A DNA stretch of 22,880 bases. It comes from Clostridium sp. CAG:411 (lineage in GTDB: Bacteria > Bacillota > Clostridia > Lachnospirales > Lachnospiraceae). Numbering within the stretch: the first letter of the stretch is position 1; each line of letters starts with the position of its first letter. The notes under the pieces are model-generated. The model searched no databases. It was not told the DNA's origin and saw only the letters and a program-made list of their open reading frames with translations. The stretch is from contig FR899736.1 of NCBI GenBank assembly GCA_000437275.1, positions 48,975 to 71,854 on the forward strand, given 5' to 3'. Positions 6,004 to 12,536 of the stretch are shown piece by piece. The translations under genes were made by a program, and so were the position numbers.

Positions 6004-7974
6004 CTAGCAGATTTCTGCTCCTGCAGGCATATCCTTCTCTGGTGTCATAAGTGCCAATTCGCCTTTTTCATTTTCTGCGCAAAGAAGCATACCTTCTGAC
6101 AATACTCCTGCCAGTTTAGCTGGTTTAAGATTTACCAATACCATAACTTTCTTTCCAACCATTTCTTCCGCAGAATAATAAGCTTTAATACCCGATACAA
6201 TCTGCTTTACTTCGATTCCTATCTGTACTTTAGAGCAAAGTAATTTCTTAGACTTTGGAACTTCTTCACAGGAGATAATCTTTCCAACCTGGAACTGCAT
6301 TTTCATAAAGTCATCATAGGTAATTTCCACCTTTGGCTCAATATCAATACCCTTTTCTTCCTCTGCTTCTCCATTTGCCTTTGCAGCAGCAGCCTTTTGT
6401 TCTGCCTGAATAACAGCTACCTGCTCCATAATCTCTTTTGGATCTAATCTGGCAAATAAGATTTCAGGTTTTTCTGTTACTTTTGTTCCAGATACATAGT
6501 TTCCATAGTTTTCCATCTCATCTAAACTTGGTGCCTTAGCGTTTAACTGCTCTAAAATCTTCTTGGAAGTATCTGGCATAAATGCTTCTAACAAAGTAGA
6601 TCCAACTGTAATACTCTCTACCAAGTTGTATAAAACAGTCTGTAAACGTTCCTGTTTAGCTTCATCCTTTGCTAATGCCCATGGCATTGTCTCATCAATA
6701 TATTTATTACAACGTTTGAATAGCGTAAAGATTTCCGTAATCGCATCTGCCACACGAAGCTTATCCATCTTCTCTGCCACTTTCTTTGGTGTCTCTAATG
6801 TAAGAGCAATCAATTCTTCATCTACTGCTTCTTTTACATTTTTATTTGTAACAACACCGTCAAAATATTTATTAGACATAGAAATGGTACGGTTTACCAG
6901 ATTTCCTAATGTATTGGCAAGGTCAGAATTCATACGCTCAATCATCAATTCCCATGAAATCACACCATCATTTTCAAATGGCATCTCATGCAATACAAAG
7001 TAACGAACGGCATCTACGCCAAACATATCTACTAACTGGTCTGCGTAAATAACATTTCCCTTTGATTTACTCATCTTTCCGTCACCCTGTAATAACCAAG
7101 GATGTCCAAATACCTGTTTTGGCAATGGTAAATCAAGTGCCATAAGCATAATTGGCCAATAAATCGTATGGAAACGCAAGATATCCTTTCCAATCAAGTG
7201 TAAATCAGCAGGCCAATATTTTTCAAACATAGCATCTGAATTTCCATCCAAATCAAATCCTAAACCAGTAATGTAGTTCGTAAGGGCATCTAACCATACA
7301 TAAACAACATGTTTATCATCAAAGTCTACTGGGATTCCCCACTTAAATGATGTTCTGGATACACATAAATCCTGAAGCCCTGGAAGTAAGAAGTTATTCA
7401 TCATTTCTTTTTTACGAGATTCTGGCTGAATAAAGTTAGGATGTGTATTGATATGGTTGATGAGTTTATCTGCATACTTGCTCATTTTAAAGAAGTATGC
7501 TTCCTCTTTTGCTGGCTGGCACTCTCTTCCACAATCTGGACACTTTCCGTCTACTAACTGTGATTCTGTGAAAAATGACTCACAAGGTGTACAGTAAAGA
7601 CCTTCATAATGTCCTTTATAAATATCACCCTTATCGTACAATTTCTTAAAAATCTTCTGCACCTGTTTTTCATGATCTGCATCTGTTGTACGGATAAACT
7701 TATCATAAGAAGTGTTCATCAAATCCCAGATTCTCTTAATTTCGCCTGAAACATTATCTACAAATTCCTTTGGTGTAATTCCTGCTTCCTGTGCCTTTAA
7801 TTCAATCTTCTGTCCATGTTCATCGGTTCCTGTCTGGAAACGAACATCATAACCCTGCTGCCTCTTAAAACGTGCAATGCTATCTGCTAATACAATTTCA
7901 TAGGTATTTCCAATATGTGGTTTTCCTGATGTATACGCAATTGCTGTTGTAATATAGTACGGTTTCTTTGCCAT
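6004..7974 (-). CDS. metG: Methionyl-tRNA synthetase
   Basis: The enzyme charges tRNA-Met with methionine for initiation and elongation. It is a class I synthetase of 656 residues. The ATP-binding HIGH motif appears as HIGN at residues 20-23 and the second signature KMSKS at 300-304. A zinc knuckle uses Cys128, Cys131, Cys145 and Cys148. An anticodon-binding helical domain follows, and residues from about 550 form a C-terminal EMAPII/Tbp-like tRNA-binding domain (MQFQVGKIISCEEVPKSKKLLCSKVQIG), found in the dimeric bacterial forms. AGGAGG sits 8-9 bases before the ATG. A T-box leader upstream makes expression depend on uncharged tRNA-Met. The stop codon is TAG, followed in frame by a short hydrophobic ORF. 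Confidence 0.98.
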   Translation of the reverse strand: MAKKPYYITTAIAYTSGKPHIGNTYEIVLADSIARFKRQQGYDVRFQTGTDEHGQKIELKAQEAGITPKEFVDNVSGEIKRIWDLMNTSYDKFIRTTDADHEKQVQKIFKKLYDKGDIYKGHYEGLYCTPCESFFTESQLVDGKCPDCGRECQPAKEEAYFFKMSKYADKLINHINTHPNFIQPESRKKEMMNNFLLPGLQDLCVSRTSFKWGIPVDFDDKHVVYVWLDALTNYITGLGFDLDGNSDAMFEKYWPADLHLIGKDILRFHTIYWPIMLMALDLPLPKQVFGHPWLLQGDGKMSKSKGNVIYADQLVDMFGVDAVRYFVLHEMPFENDGVISWELMIERMNSDLANTLGNLVNRTISMSNKYFDGVVTNKNVKEAVDEELIALTLETPKKVAEKMDKLRVADAITEIFTLFKRCNKYIDETMPWALAKDEAKQERLQTVLYNLVESITVGSTLLEAFMPDTSKKILEQLNAKAPSLDEMENYGNYVSGTKVTEKPEILFARLDPKEIMEQVAVIQAEQKAAAAKANGEAEEEKGIDIEPKVEITYDDFMKMQFQVGKIISCEEVPKSKKLLCSKVQIGIEVKQIVSGIKAYYSAEEMVGKKVMVLVNLKPAKLAGVLSEGMLLCAENEKGELALMTPEKDMPAGAEIC

Positions 7975-7990
7975 AAATCATTCCTCCTAA

Positions 7991-8027
7991 TAAAAATAGG
8001 GACTCTCATCTTAAAGACGAGAATCCC
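7991..8027 (-). terminator. T-box-controlled terminator before metG
   Basis: On the minus strand a 14-bp stem starts GGGATTCTCGTCTT and ends AAGATGAGAGTCCC (two G-U pairs), followed by TATTTTTATT. It sits directly after the T-box sequence and before the metG ribosome binding site, as expected for tRNA-controlled antitermination. Confidence 0.92.
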
Positions 8028-8215
8028 GTGGTACCACTTTAATTCATCTGCATATGCAGACCTTATACACGATAACGGTGTGACCGTTCTGCCCTAACAA
8101 ACGCTCAGACAGACAACTCCAAGACCATCTTCAATAAGTTCTAATTTTCCCTTTCGCAGCACCCGGGTTCTCTGTAAAATCGTTCCTTATCTACTCTTCT
8201 CTTCCACGTATTTTT
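7991..8215 (-). ncRNA. T-box leader of metG (specifier ATG, methionine)
   Basis: This leader RNA senses the charging state of tRNA-Met. On the minus strand it shows stem I text (AGAGAACCCGGG then TGCTGCGAAAGGG), a specifier region GAAGATGGTCTTGGAG with the ATG triplet at 8126-8128, and the conserved T-box element AAAGTGGTACCACGGG (around 8024-8040). Uncharged tRNA would pair with the element and prevent the terminator at 7991-8027 from forming. The ATG specifier agrees with the downstream gene. The exact 5' end is not fixed by the sequence. Confidence 0.93.
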
Positions 8216-8228
8216 ATATTAAACTTTT

Positions 8229-8247
8229 GTAACTATAGCATAGTTAC
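8229..8247. repeat. Perfect inverted repeat at the start of the metG leader
   Basis: GTAACTAT and ATAGTTAC are separated by AGC. The repeat lies just downstream of the predicted transcription start, before the T-box stem I. It may be a repressor site or a 5' stabilising hairpin. Confidence 0.6.
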
Positions 8248-8258
8248 GAACTTTTTTA

Positions 8259-8288
8259 AGTGTATCACATTTGTGCTAAAATCGTCAA
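8259..8288 (-). promoter_or_regulatory. Promoter of the metG T-box transcript
   Basis: On the minus strand TTGACG (8283-8288) and TACACT (8259-8264) are 18 bases apart, giving a start near 8252, before the T-box. A rival -10 (TATAGT at 8232-8237) lacks a good -35 and lies within a palindrome at 8229-8247. Confidence 0.6.
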
Positions 8289-8313
8289 GCTATTCCCCTT
8301 TTATATTCTTATA

Positions 8314-8342
8314 AGAATGAAAAAAGTATTGTTTTTTATTCT
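8314..8342 (-). terminator. Weak AT-rich hairpin after the BIG2 protein gene
   Basis: On the minus strand AGAATAAAAAA pairs with TTTTTTCATTCT with one bulge. A separate perfect 14-base palindrome, ATTCTTATAAGAAT, overlaps at 8305-8318. No G-C-rich terminator is seen between this gene and the metG promoter, so termination here is uncertain. Confidence 0.3.
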
Positions 8343-8362
8343 ATTTTAGAAACAACAGCTTC

Positions 8363-9379
8363 TTAGTATCTATACATATAGCTTCCGTCTGTCTTCATGC
8401 TTGCATTTCTTAAATCTGCTGTTTTCTTCTTTACCTTGCTCTTAGGAATTGTAATTGTAATGTCCTTTGTTGTACGAGCAGGCATTGCAATATTCTTAGC
8501 TACACTGTAGTTTGCAATTGTTGCACCTGTGGCTGTCTTTGCAACAATCTTAATCTTTTTAAATTTTGTAATATAGTAGCTTGTATTATTGTATAATCTT
8601 AACTTAACTACTAACTTACCTTTGCTGTAGTATGCTTTATAGATACCAGCAGTTACTCCATAAGATGCACTGCTTAAAGAAGCTTTTGCTCTTGTATATA
8701 CATTACTCTTTACTGTAACTACGCATTTTGCTGTTTTGCTTCCAGATTTTGCTGTAATTGTTGTCTTACCTGCTTTTTTTGCAGTAACTTTACCATTCTT
8801 TACAGTAGCAACTGACTTCTTGCTTGAAGTCCAGCTTACAGAACCGCTAGCACCAGTTACACTTAATTTGTGAGACTGACCTGCTGTGATAGTAAGTTTG
8901 CTCTGGCTCATTGTAAGTGGTGTCTCTGTTGGTGTAACAGTGCTATCGCCAAGAGAAACTACAGTAGTAATCTTAGCCTGTGCAGATGGAGAAACCTGTA
9001 TATAATAGCTTCCTGCACTTACATTTGTATACAATCCAGAAACATAGTATCCACTATATTCGTCACTACCAAGAGCAGTAGCTGCATCTTCCCATTCTGA
9101 TTCCTTAATTACTGCACTATTTGAAAATGTTGTACCTGATGTCTTCTTATATGTAATAGTAAGATCCATTTTTGTGTCAGTTAAAAAGTCCATATATAAT
9201 GTTCCATCTTTTGTTACGTTGAAAGAATATCCTTTGCTTCCTCCAGCGAAAATAGTAACTGTGTCACTTACCAAAGTCTCATTGTCTGCTGCTTTTGCCT
9301 TGTTCACTGCACCTGGGCATACTACGATTAAAGTTAGTACTAAAAGTGCGGCCACCAATTTTTTGAATGTTTTTTTCAT
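8363..9379 (-). CDS. Secreted protein with a BIG2 (Ig-like) domain
   Basis: This 338-residue protein is predicted to be exported. Residues 1-31 form a signal peptide ending near NKAKAA. Residues 35-150 look like a beta-rich domain resembling a pre-peptidase C-terminal or jelly-roll module (GGSKGYSFNVTKDGTLYMDF, SAGSYYIQVSPSAQA). Residues 155-225 are a clear BIG2 immunoglobulin-like domain (LTMSQSKLTITAGQSHKLSV, then VSWTSSKKSVATVKNGKVTAKKAGKTTITAK). Residues 230-338 are a basic, strand-rich domain with no recognised family. There is no wall-sorting LPXTG motif and no second membrane helix, so it is probably released or loosely held at the wall. GAGGAAG precedes the ATG. It has its own promoter (9464-9492). 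The biological role is unknown; adhesion or carbohydrate contact is a guess from the domains. Confidence 0.88.
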   Translation of the reverse strand: MKKTFKKLVAALLVLTLIVVCPGAVNKAKAADNETLVSDTVTIFAGGSKGYSFNVTKDGTLYMDFLTDTKMDLTITYKKTSGTTFSNSAVIKESEWEDAATALGSDEYSGYYVSGLYTNVSAGSYYIQVSPSAQAKITTVVSLGDSTVTPTETPLTMSQSKLTITAGQSHKLSVTGASGSVSWTSSKKSVATVKNGKVTAKKAGKTTITAKSGSKTAKCVVTVKSNVYTRAKASLSSASYGVTAGIYKAYYSKGKLVVKLRLYNNTSYYITKFKKIKIVAKTATGATIANYSVAKNIAMPARTTKDITITIPKSKVKKKTADLRNASMKTDGSYMYRY

Positions 9380-9463
9380 TGCTTCCTCTTTTCCTTTCTA
9401 AAAAAATATAAATACTTTAATGATCCATTTGAAAAGCATCTTTCCAAATTTTTCTACCACTTA

Positions 9464-9492
9464 ATTTTAATATAAAATTCACGAAAAAGCAA
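9464..9492 (-). promoter_or_regulatory. Promoter of the BIG2 protein gene
   Basis: On the minus strand TTGCTT (9487-9492) and TAAAAT (9464-9469) are exactly 17 bases apart. The leader is about 80 bases long. Confidence 0.6.
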
Positions 9493-9505
9493 ATGGAATA
9501 TAAAA

Positions 9506-9541
9506 TTTGTCTAAAACGAATAAAATATTCGTTTTTGTCTA
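9506..9541. repeat. Palindrome flanked by direct repeats between divergent promoters
   Basis: AAAACGAATA (9513-9522) and TATTCGTTTT (9526-9535) form a perfect 10-bp inverted repeat around AAA. TTTGTCTA occurs in the same direction at both edges (9506-9513 and 9534-9541). It lies between the -35 of the BIG2 gene and a candidate distal pckA promoter, so a shared operator is likely. Confidence 0.6.
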
Positions 9542-9551
9542 CATATCTATC

Positions 9552-9580
9552 TTGCATTATGCATACAAAAGTCCTATAAA
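9552..9580 (+). promoter_or_regulatory. Candidate distal promoter of pckA
   Basis: TTGCAT (9552-9557) and TATAAA (9575-9580) are exactly 17 bases apart. It would start a transcript near 9587 with a leader of about 285 bases before pckA, including the foldable segment at 9616-9687. Confidence 0.5.
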
Positions 9581-9600
9581 CTAAACATCATCCTTAGATT

Positions 9601-9696
9601 TTAAGGTACTTCCTTGCTGTAGAATTTCCTGCCCTTTGCATCAACGTATTTACAGGACGGGAAAAATCTCTTGCTTTTCGCTACAGCCAATGACAT
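9601..9696 (-). other. GC-richer foldable segment upstream of pckA, with a 31-codon minus-strand ORF
   Basis: This segment is richer in G and C than the AT-rich DNA around it. As RNA, GCTGTAG (9616-9622) can pair with CTACAGC (9681-9687), with an inner ATTTCC/GGAAAAAT pairing, so a structured leader on the plus strand is possible. On the minus strand it is a 31-codon ORF reading MSLAVAKSKRFFPSCKYVD and ending KFYSKEVP, basic and protein-like, but with only AGAAGAA as a possible ribosome binding site and no convincing promoter. I cannot tell whether it is a leader RNA, a small gene, a gene remnant or chance. Confidence 0.3.
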
Positions 9697-9744
9697 TTCT
9701 TCTATGCGGAATTGGGAAAGTAAAAGAAATAATAAAAATAGAAA

Positions 9745-9773
9745 TTGATTTATTTCCCCTAATTATGTATACT
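9745..9773 (+). promoter_or_regulatory. Proximal promoter of pckA
   Basis: TTGATT (9745-9750) and TATACT (9768-9773) are exactly 17 bases apart. The resulting leader (about 9780-9872) starts with the hairpin GAATGG-TTTT-CCATTC (9785-9800) and then AAATCTG/CAGATTT (9812-9831). The hairpins may stabilise the message or mask nothing; no catabolite-response element was recognised. Confidence 0.75.
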
Positions 9774-9872
9774 TTTAGGTAAGAGAATGGTTTTCCATTC
9801 CTTTAATACGGAAATCTGTATATTCAGATTTATATTAACACATTATATTAATGAGAAAGAGAGGTTACTAAG

Positions 9873-11477
9873 ATGGCAACAATCGATTTAAGTAAGTATG
9901 GCATCACTGGTGCTACAGACATTGTTTACAATCCTTCTTATGAAGTATTATTCGAGGAGGAAACAAAAGCTGGATTAGAGGGGTATGAAGTAGGTCAGGA
10001 AAGCGAACTTGGTGCAGTAAACGTTAAGACTGGTATCTACACAGGTCGTTCTCCTAAAGATAAGTTTATTGTAGAGGATAAGAACTCAAAAGACACTGTA
10101 TGGTGGACTACAGAGGAATATCCAAACGATAACCACAAAATGTCAGAAGAAACATGGGCTGCAGTTAAGGAAATCGCTAAGAAAGAGCTTTCTAATAAGA
10201 GACTTTTCGTAGTAGATGCATTCTGCGGTGCTAATGCAGATACACGTATGGCAGTTCGTTTTATCGTTGAGGTTGCTTGGCAGGCTCACTTCGTAACTAA
10301 CATGTTTATTAAGCCTACTGCTGAAGAACTTAAGAACTTCGAGCCTGACTTTGTTGTATACAATGCTTCTAAGGCTAAGGTTGAGAACTACAAAGAATTA
10401 GGTCTTAACTCTGAGACATGTGTTGCATTTAACATTACAAGCCGTGAGCAGGTAATCATTAACACATGGTACGGTGGAGAAATGAAGAAGGGTATGTTCT
10501 CTATGATGAACTACTACTTACCATTAAAGGGAATGGCTTCTATGCACTGTTCTGCAAACACAGATATGAACGGTGAAAATACAGCTATTTTCTTCGGTCT
10601 TTCTGGTACAGGTAAGACAACACTTTCTACAGATCCTAAGCGTCTTCTTATCGGTGATGACGAACATGGTTGGGACGACAAGGGTGTATTCAACTTCGAA
10701 GGTGGTTGCTACGCTAAGGTTATCAACCTTGATAAGGAATCTGAGCCAGATATCTACAATGCAATCAAGCGCAACGCTCTTCTTGAGAACGTAACACTTG
10801 ATAAAGATGGAAAAATTGATTTTGCAGATAAGAGCGTTACAGAAAATACTCGTGTATCTTATCCAATTGATCACATTCAAAACATTGTACGTCCTATTTC
10901 ATCTGCTCCAGCTGCTAAGAACGTTATCTTCTTGTCAGCAGATGCATTTGGAGTATTACCTCCAGTATCTATCCTTACACCAGAGCAGACACAGTATTAC
11001 TTCCTTTCAGGATTTACAGCTAAGCTTGCTGGTACAGAGCGTGGAATTACAGAGCCAACACCTACATTCTCAGCTTGCTTCGGTCAGGCATTCTTAGAGC
11101 TTCATCCTACAAAGTATGCAGAAGAGCTTGTTAAGAAGATGCAAAAGAGCGGTGCTAAGGCATATCTTGTTAACACAGGATGGAATGGTTCTGGTAAGAG
11201 AATCTCTATCAAAGATACTCGTGGTATCATTGATGCTATTCTTAACGGAGATATTGCAAACGCTCCAACTAAGAAGATTCCTATGTTCAACTTCGAAGTT
11301 CCAACAGAACTTCCAGGTGTAGACCCAGCTATTCTTGATCCTCGTGATACTTATGCAGATGCTTCTGAATGGGAAACAAAGGCAAAAGATCTTGCTGCAA
11401 GATTTAATAAGAACTTTGCTAAGTACGAAGGTAATGACGCTGGTAAGGCATTAGTTGCTGCTGGTCCTCAGCTTTAA
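9873..11477 (+). CDS. pckA: Phosphoenolpyruvate carboxykinase (ATP)
   Basis: The enzyme interconverts oxaloacetate plus ATP with phosphoenolpyruvate, CO2 and ADP in the cytosol. In fermenting gut anaerobes it often runs toward oxaloacetate and gains ATP, although gluconeogenesis is also possible. The length of 534 residues is normal for the ATP-type family. The kinase-1a loop GLSGTGKTT is at residues 242-250, followed by the metal-binding GDDEHGWDDKGVFNFEGGCYAK at 261-282. Earlier, GRSPKDKF (59-65) contacts the substrate, and NTGWNGSG marks the C-terminal nucleotide region. GAGG lies 8 bases before the ATG. Codons ending in C and G (AAG, AAC, TTC) are more frequent than in most neighbours, which suits a highly expressed enzyme. 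It has one or two promoters and a very strong terminator. Confidence 0.98.
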   Translation: MATIDLSKYGITGATDIVYNPSYEVLFEEETKAGLEGYEVGQESELGAVNVKTGIYTGRSPKDKFIVEDKNSKDTVWWTTEEYPNDNHKMSEETWAAVKEIAKKELSNKRLFVVDAFCGANADTRMAVRFIVEVAWQAHFVTNMFIKPTAEELKNFEPDFVVYNASKAKVENYKELGLNSETCVAFNITSREQVIINTWYGGEMKKGMFSMMNYYLPLKGMASMHCSANTDMNGENTAIFFGLSGTGKTTLSTDPKRLLIGDDEHGWDDKGVFNFEGGCYAKVINLDKESEPDIYNAIKRNALLENVTLDKDGKIDFADKSVTENTRVSYPIDHIQNIVRPISSAPAAKNVIFLSADAFGVLPPVSILTPEQTQYYFLSGFTAKLAGTERGITEPTPTFSACFGQAFLELHPTKYAEELVKKMQKSGAKAYLVNTGWNGSGKRISIKDTRGIIDAILNGDIANAPTKKIPMFNFEVPTELPGVDPAILDPRDTYADASEWETKAKDLAARFNKNFAKYEGNDAGKALVAAGPQL

Positions 11478-11555
11478 TACTGGAACCATAACAGGACAAA
11501 AAGCCTTTTGCAACGATTCTAATTTAGAATTTTTGTACATTGTTTAGGAAACCCA

Positions 11556-11612
11556 AACAGGGAAGTCTCCACATACTAGCGGAGACTTCCCTGTTATTTT
11601 TTATTTTTTTCT
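11556..11612 (+). terminator. Strong terminator of pckA, also able to act on the opposite strand
   Basis: AACAGGGAAGTCTCC (11556-11570) pairs perfectly with GGAGACTTCCCTGTT (11581-11595), a 15-bp stem, followed by a long T-rich run on the plus strand. On the minus strand the hairpin follows the small ORF and is trailed by TTTGGGTTT, a weaker terminator. Confidence 0.95.
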
Positions 11613-11734
11613 TTATGTATTTCTGGAAGCATTTTCTCTACTTTGGTAAGAGAACGCAATAAATAAACGCTTTTTTTATTCAACTCTACTTGCGGAATCA
11701 TTTTTTGCGCAAGCCAATTTTTAAGACTTTGCAT
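11594..11734 (-). CDS. Small basic protein of unknown function (46 residues)
   Basis: A 46-codon ORF starts at an ATG with a consensus GAGGAG ribosome binding site (11743-11748) at the ideal 8-base distance. The protein begins MQSLKNWLAQKMIPQVELNK and ends LPEIHKEKNKK. It is basic, with no signal peptide, no membrane segment and no cysteine; hydrophobic residues are spaced as in amphipathic helices. It starts 65 bases after the trmB stop codon on the same strand, so it is probably the last gene of that transcript. Its stop codon overlaps the 3' arm of the pckA terminator hairpin, which therefore ends both genes. I do not recognise the family. The good start site makes translation likely. Confidence 0.7.
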   Translation of the reverse strand: MQSLKNWLAQKMIPQVELNKKSVYLLRSLTKVEKMLPEIHKEKNKK

Positions 11735-11799
11735 ACACAACTCTCCTCAAGTTCTTTTATTTATTGTATTCTCTTTTTATTTTTTTGTGAAACCACACT

Positions 11800-12438
11800 C
11801 TATTTTCGATATATCACCATACGATTGATTGGTTTTCCTTCTGCCACAAACTTTGACTCATATTCTGTCATGACATTTCCTTCTAAAAATTCACTGTGAT
11901 GTAAATCAAATGTATGATTCTCTAAAATCCAGCCAGCCTCTTCCACCTGCTCCAATGAAAAATCAAACAATGGACGATTGTCCGTCTTAAATATCACGCG
12001 TCCGTCTGGTTCTAAGAACTGATCATAACGGGATAAAAACTGCACTGATGTAAGTCTACGCTTTGCGTGACGGTCTTTTGGCCATGGATCAGAAAAATTC
12101 AAATAAATAAGGGCAACCTCATCCTTGTCAAATACATCTGGTAAGTTTTCCGCATCCATGCGAATAAACATTAAATTATCCTGTTCCAACTCTGGTCTTT
12201 TTTCCAATGCACGCACCAACACGCTGGAATATTTTTCAATACCTACATAGTTAATATCTGGATTTTGTCTGGCTAATTCTGTGATGAATTTTCCCTTTCC
12301 CATACCAACTTCTATGTGTATAGGGTTCTTATTTCCAAATACTTCACTCCATTTGCCCTTTTGTTCCTCTGGAGTATGCACTACATAATCATTTGCTGCA
12401 ATGGTCTCTCTTGAGCCTTTTACATTTCTAAGCCGCAT
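11800..12438 (-). CDS. trmB: tRNA (guanine-N7-)-methyltransferase
   Basis: The enzyme places 7-methylguanosine at position 46 in the variable loop of many tRNAs, using S-adenosylmethionine. It has 212 residues, normal for the family. The SAM-binding motif EVGMGKGKF is at residues 43-51, the catalytic signature NFSDPWPKDRHAKRRL at about 114-129, and the C-terminal TEYESKFVAEGKPI motif near 190-203. AGGAGA precedes the ATG. It lies 98 bases after glgB on the same strand with a long hairpin in between (12473-12516). No convincing promoter of its own was found, so cotranscription with glgB is plausible. Confidence 0.97.
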   Translation of the reverse strand: MRLRNVKGSRETIAANDYVVHTPEEQKGKWSEVFGNKNPIHIEVGMGKGKFITELARQNPDINYVGIEKYSSVLVRALEKRPELEQDNLMFIRMDAENLPDVFDKDEVALIYLNFSDPWPKDRHAKRRLTSVQFLSRYDQFLEPDGRVIFKTDNRPLFDFSLEQVEEAGWILENHTFDLHHSEFLEGNVMTEYESKFVAEGKPINRMVIYRK

Positions 12439-12472
12439 TTTGTATCTCCTCTTCTATTTTGATAGTACATGA

Positions 12473-12516
12473 ATAATGTCGCTTTATCACTAAAAAAAGT
12501 AACAAGGCGACATTAT
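12473..12516 (-). repeat. Long intercistronic hairpin between glgB and trmB
   Basis: As minus-strand RNA, ATAATGTCGC pairs with GCGACATTAT, one mismatch follows, and eight further pairs (two G-U) close a loop of six U residues: 18 pairs over 44 bases. The plus-strand version has two mismatches and one wobble instead. No U-run follows, so it is not a classic terminator. It may be a processing or stability element, or lower expression of trmB. Confidence 0.65.
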
Positions 12517-12536
12517 GTGCTATTTATTATTCTATT

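Noticed and set aside
5808..6050. A plus-strand ORF of 80 codons near the end of metG
   Set aside because: It lies opposite the metG terminator and the end of metG, has no ribosome binding site and looks like spacer translation.
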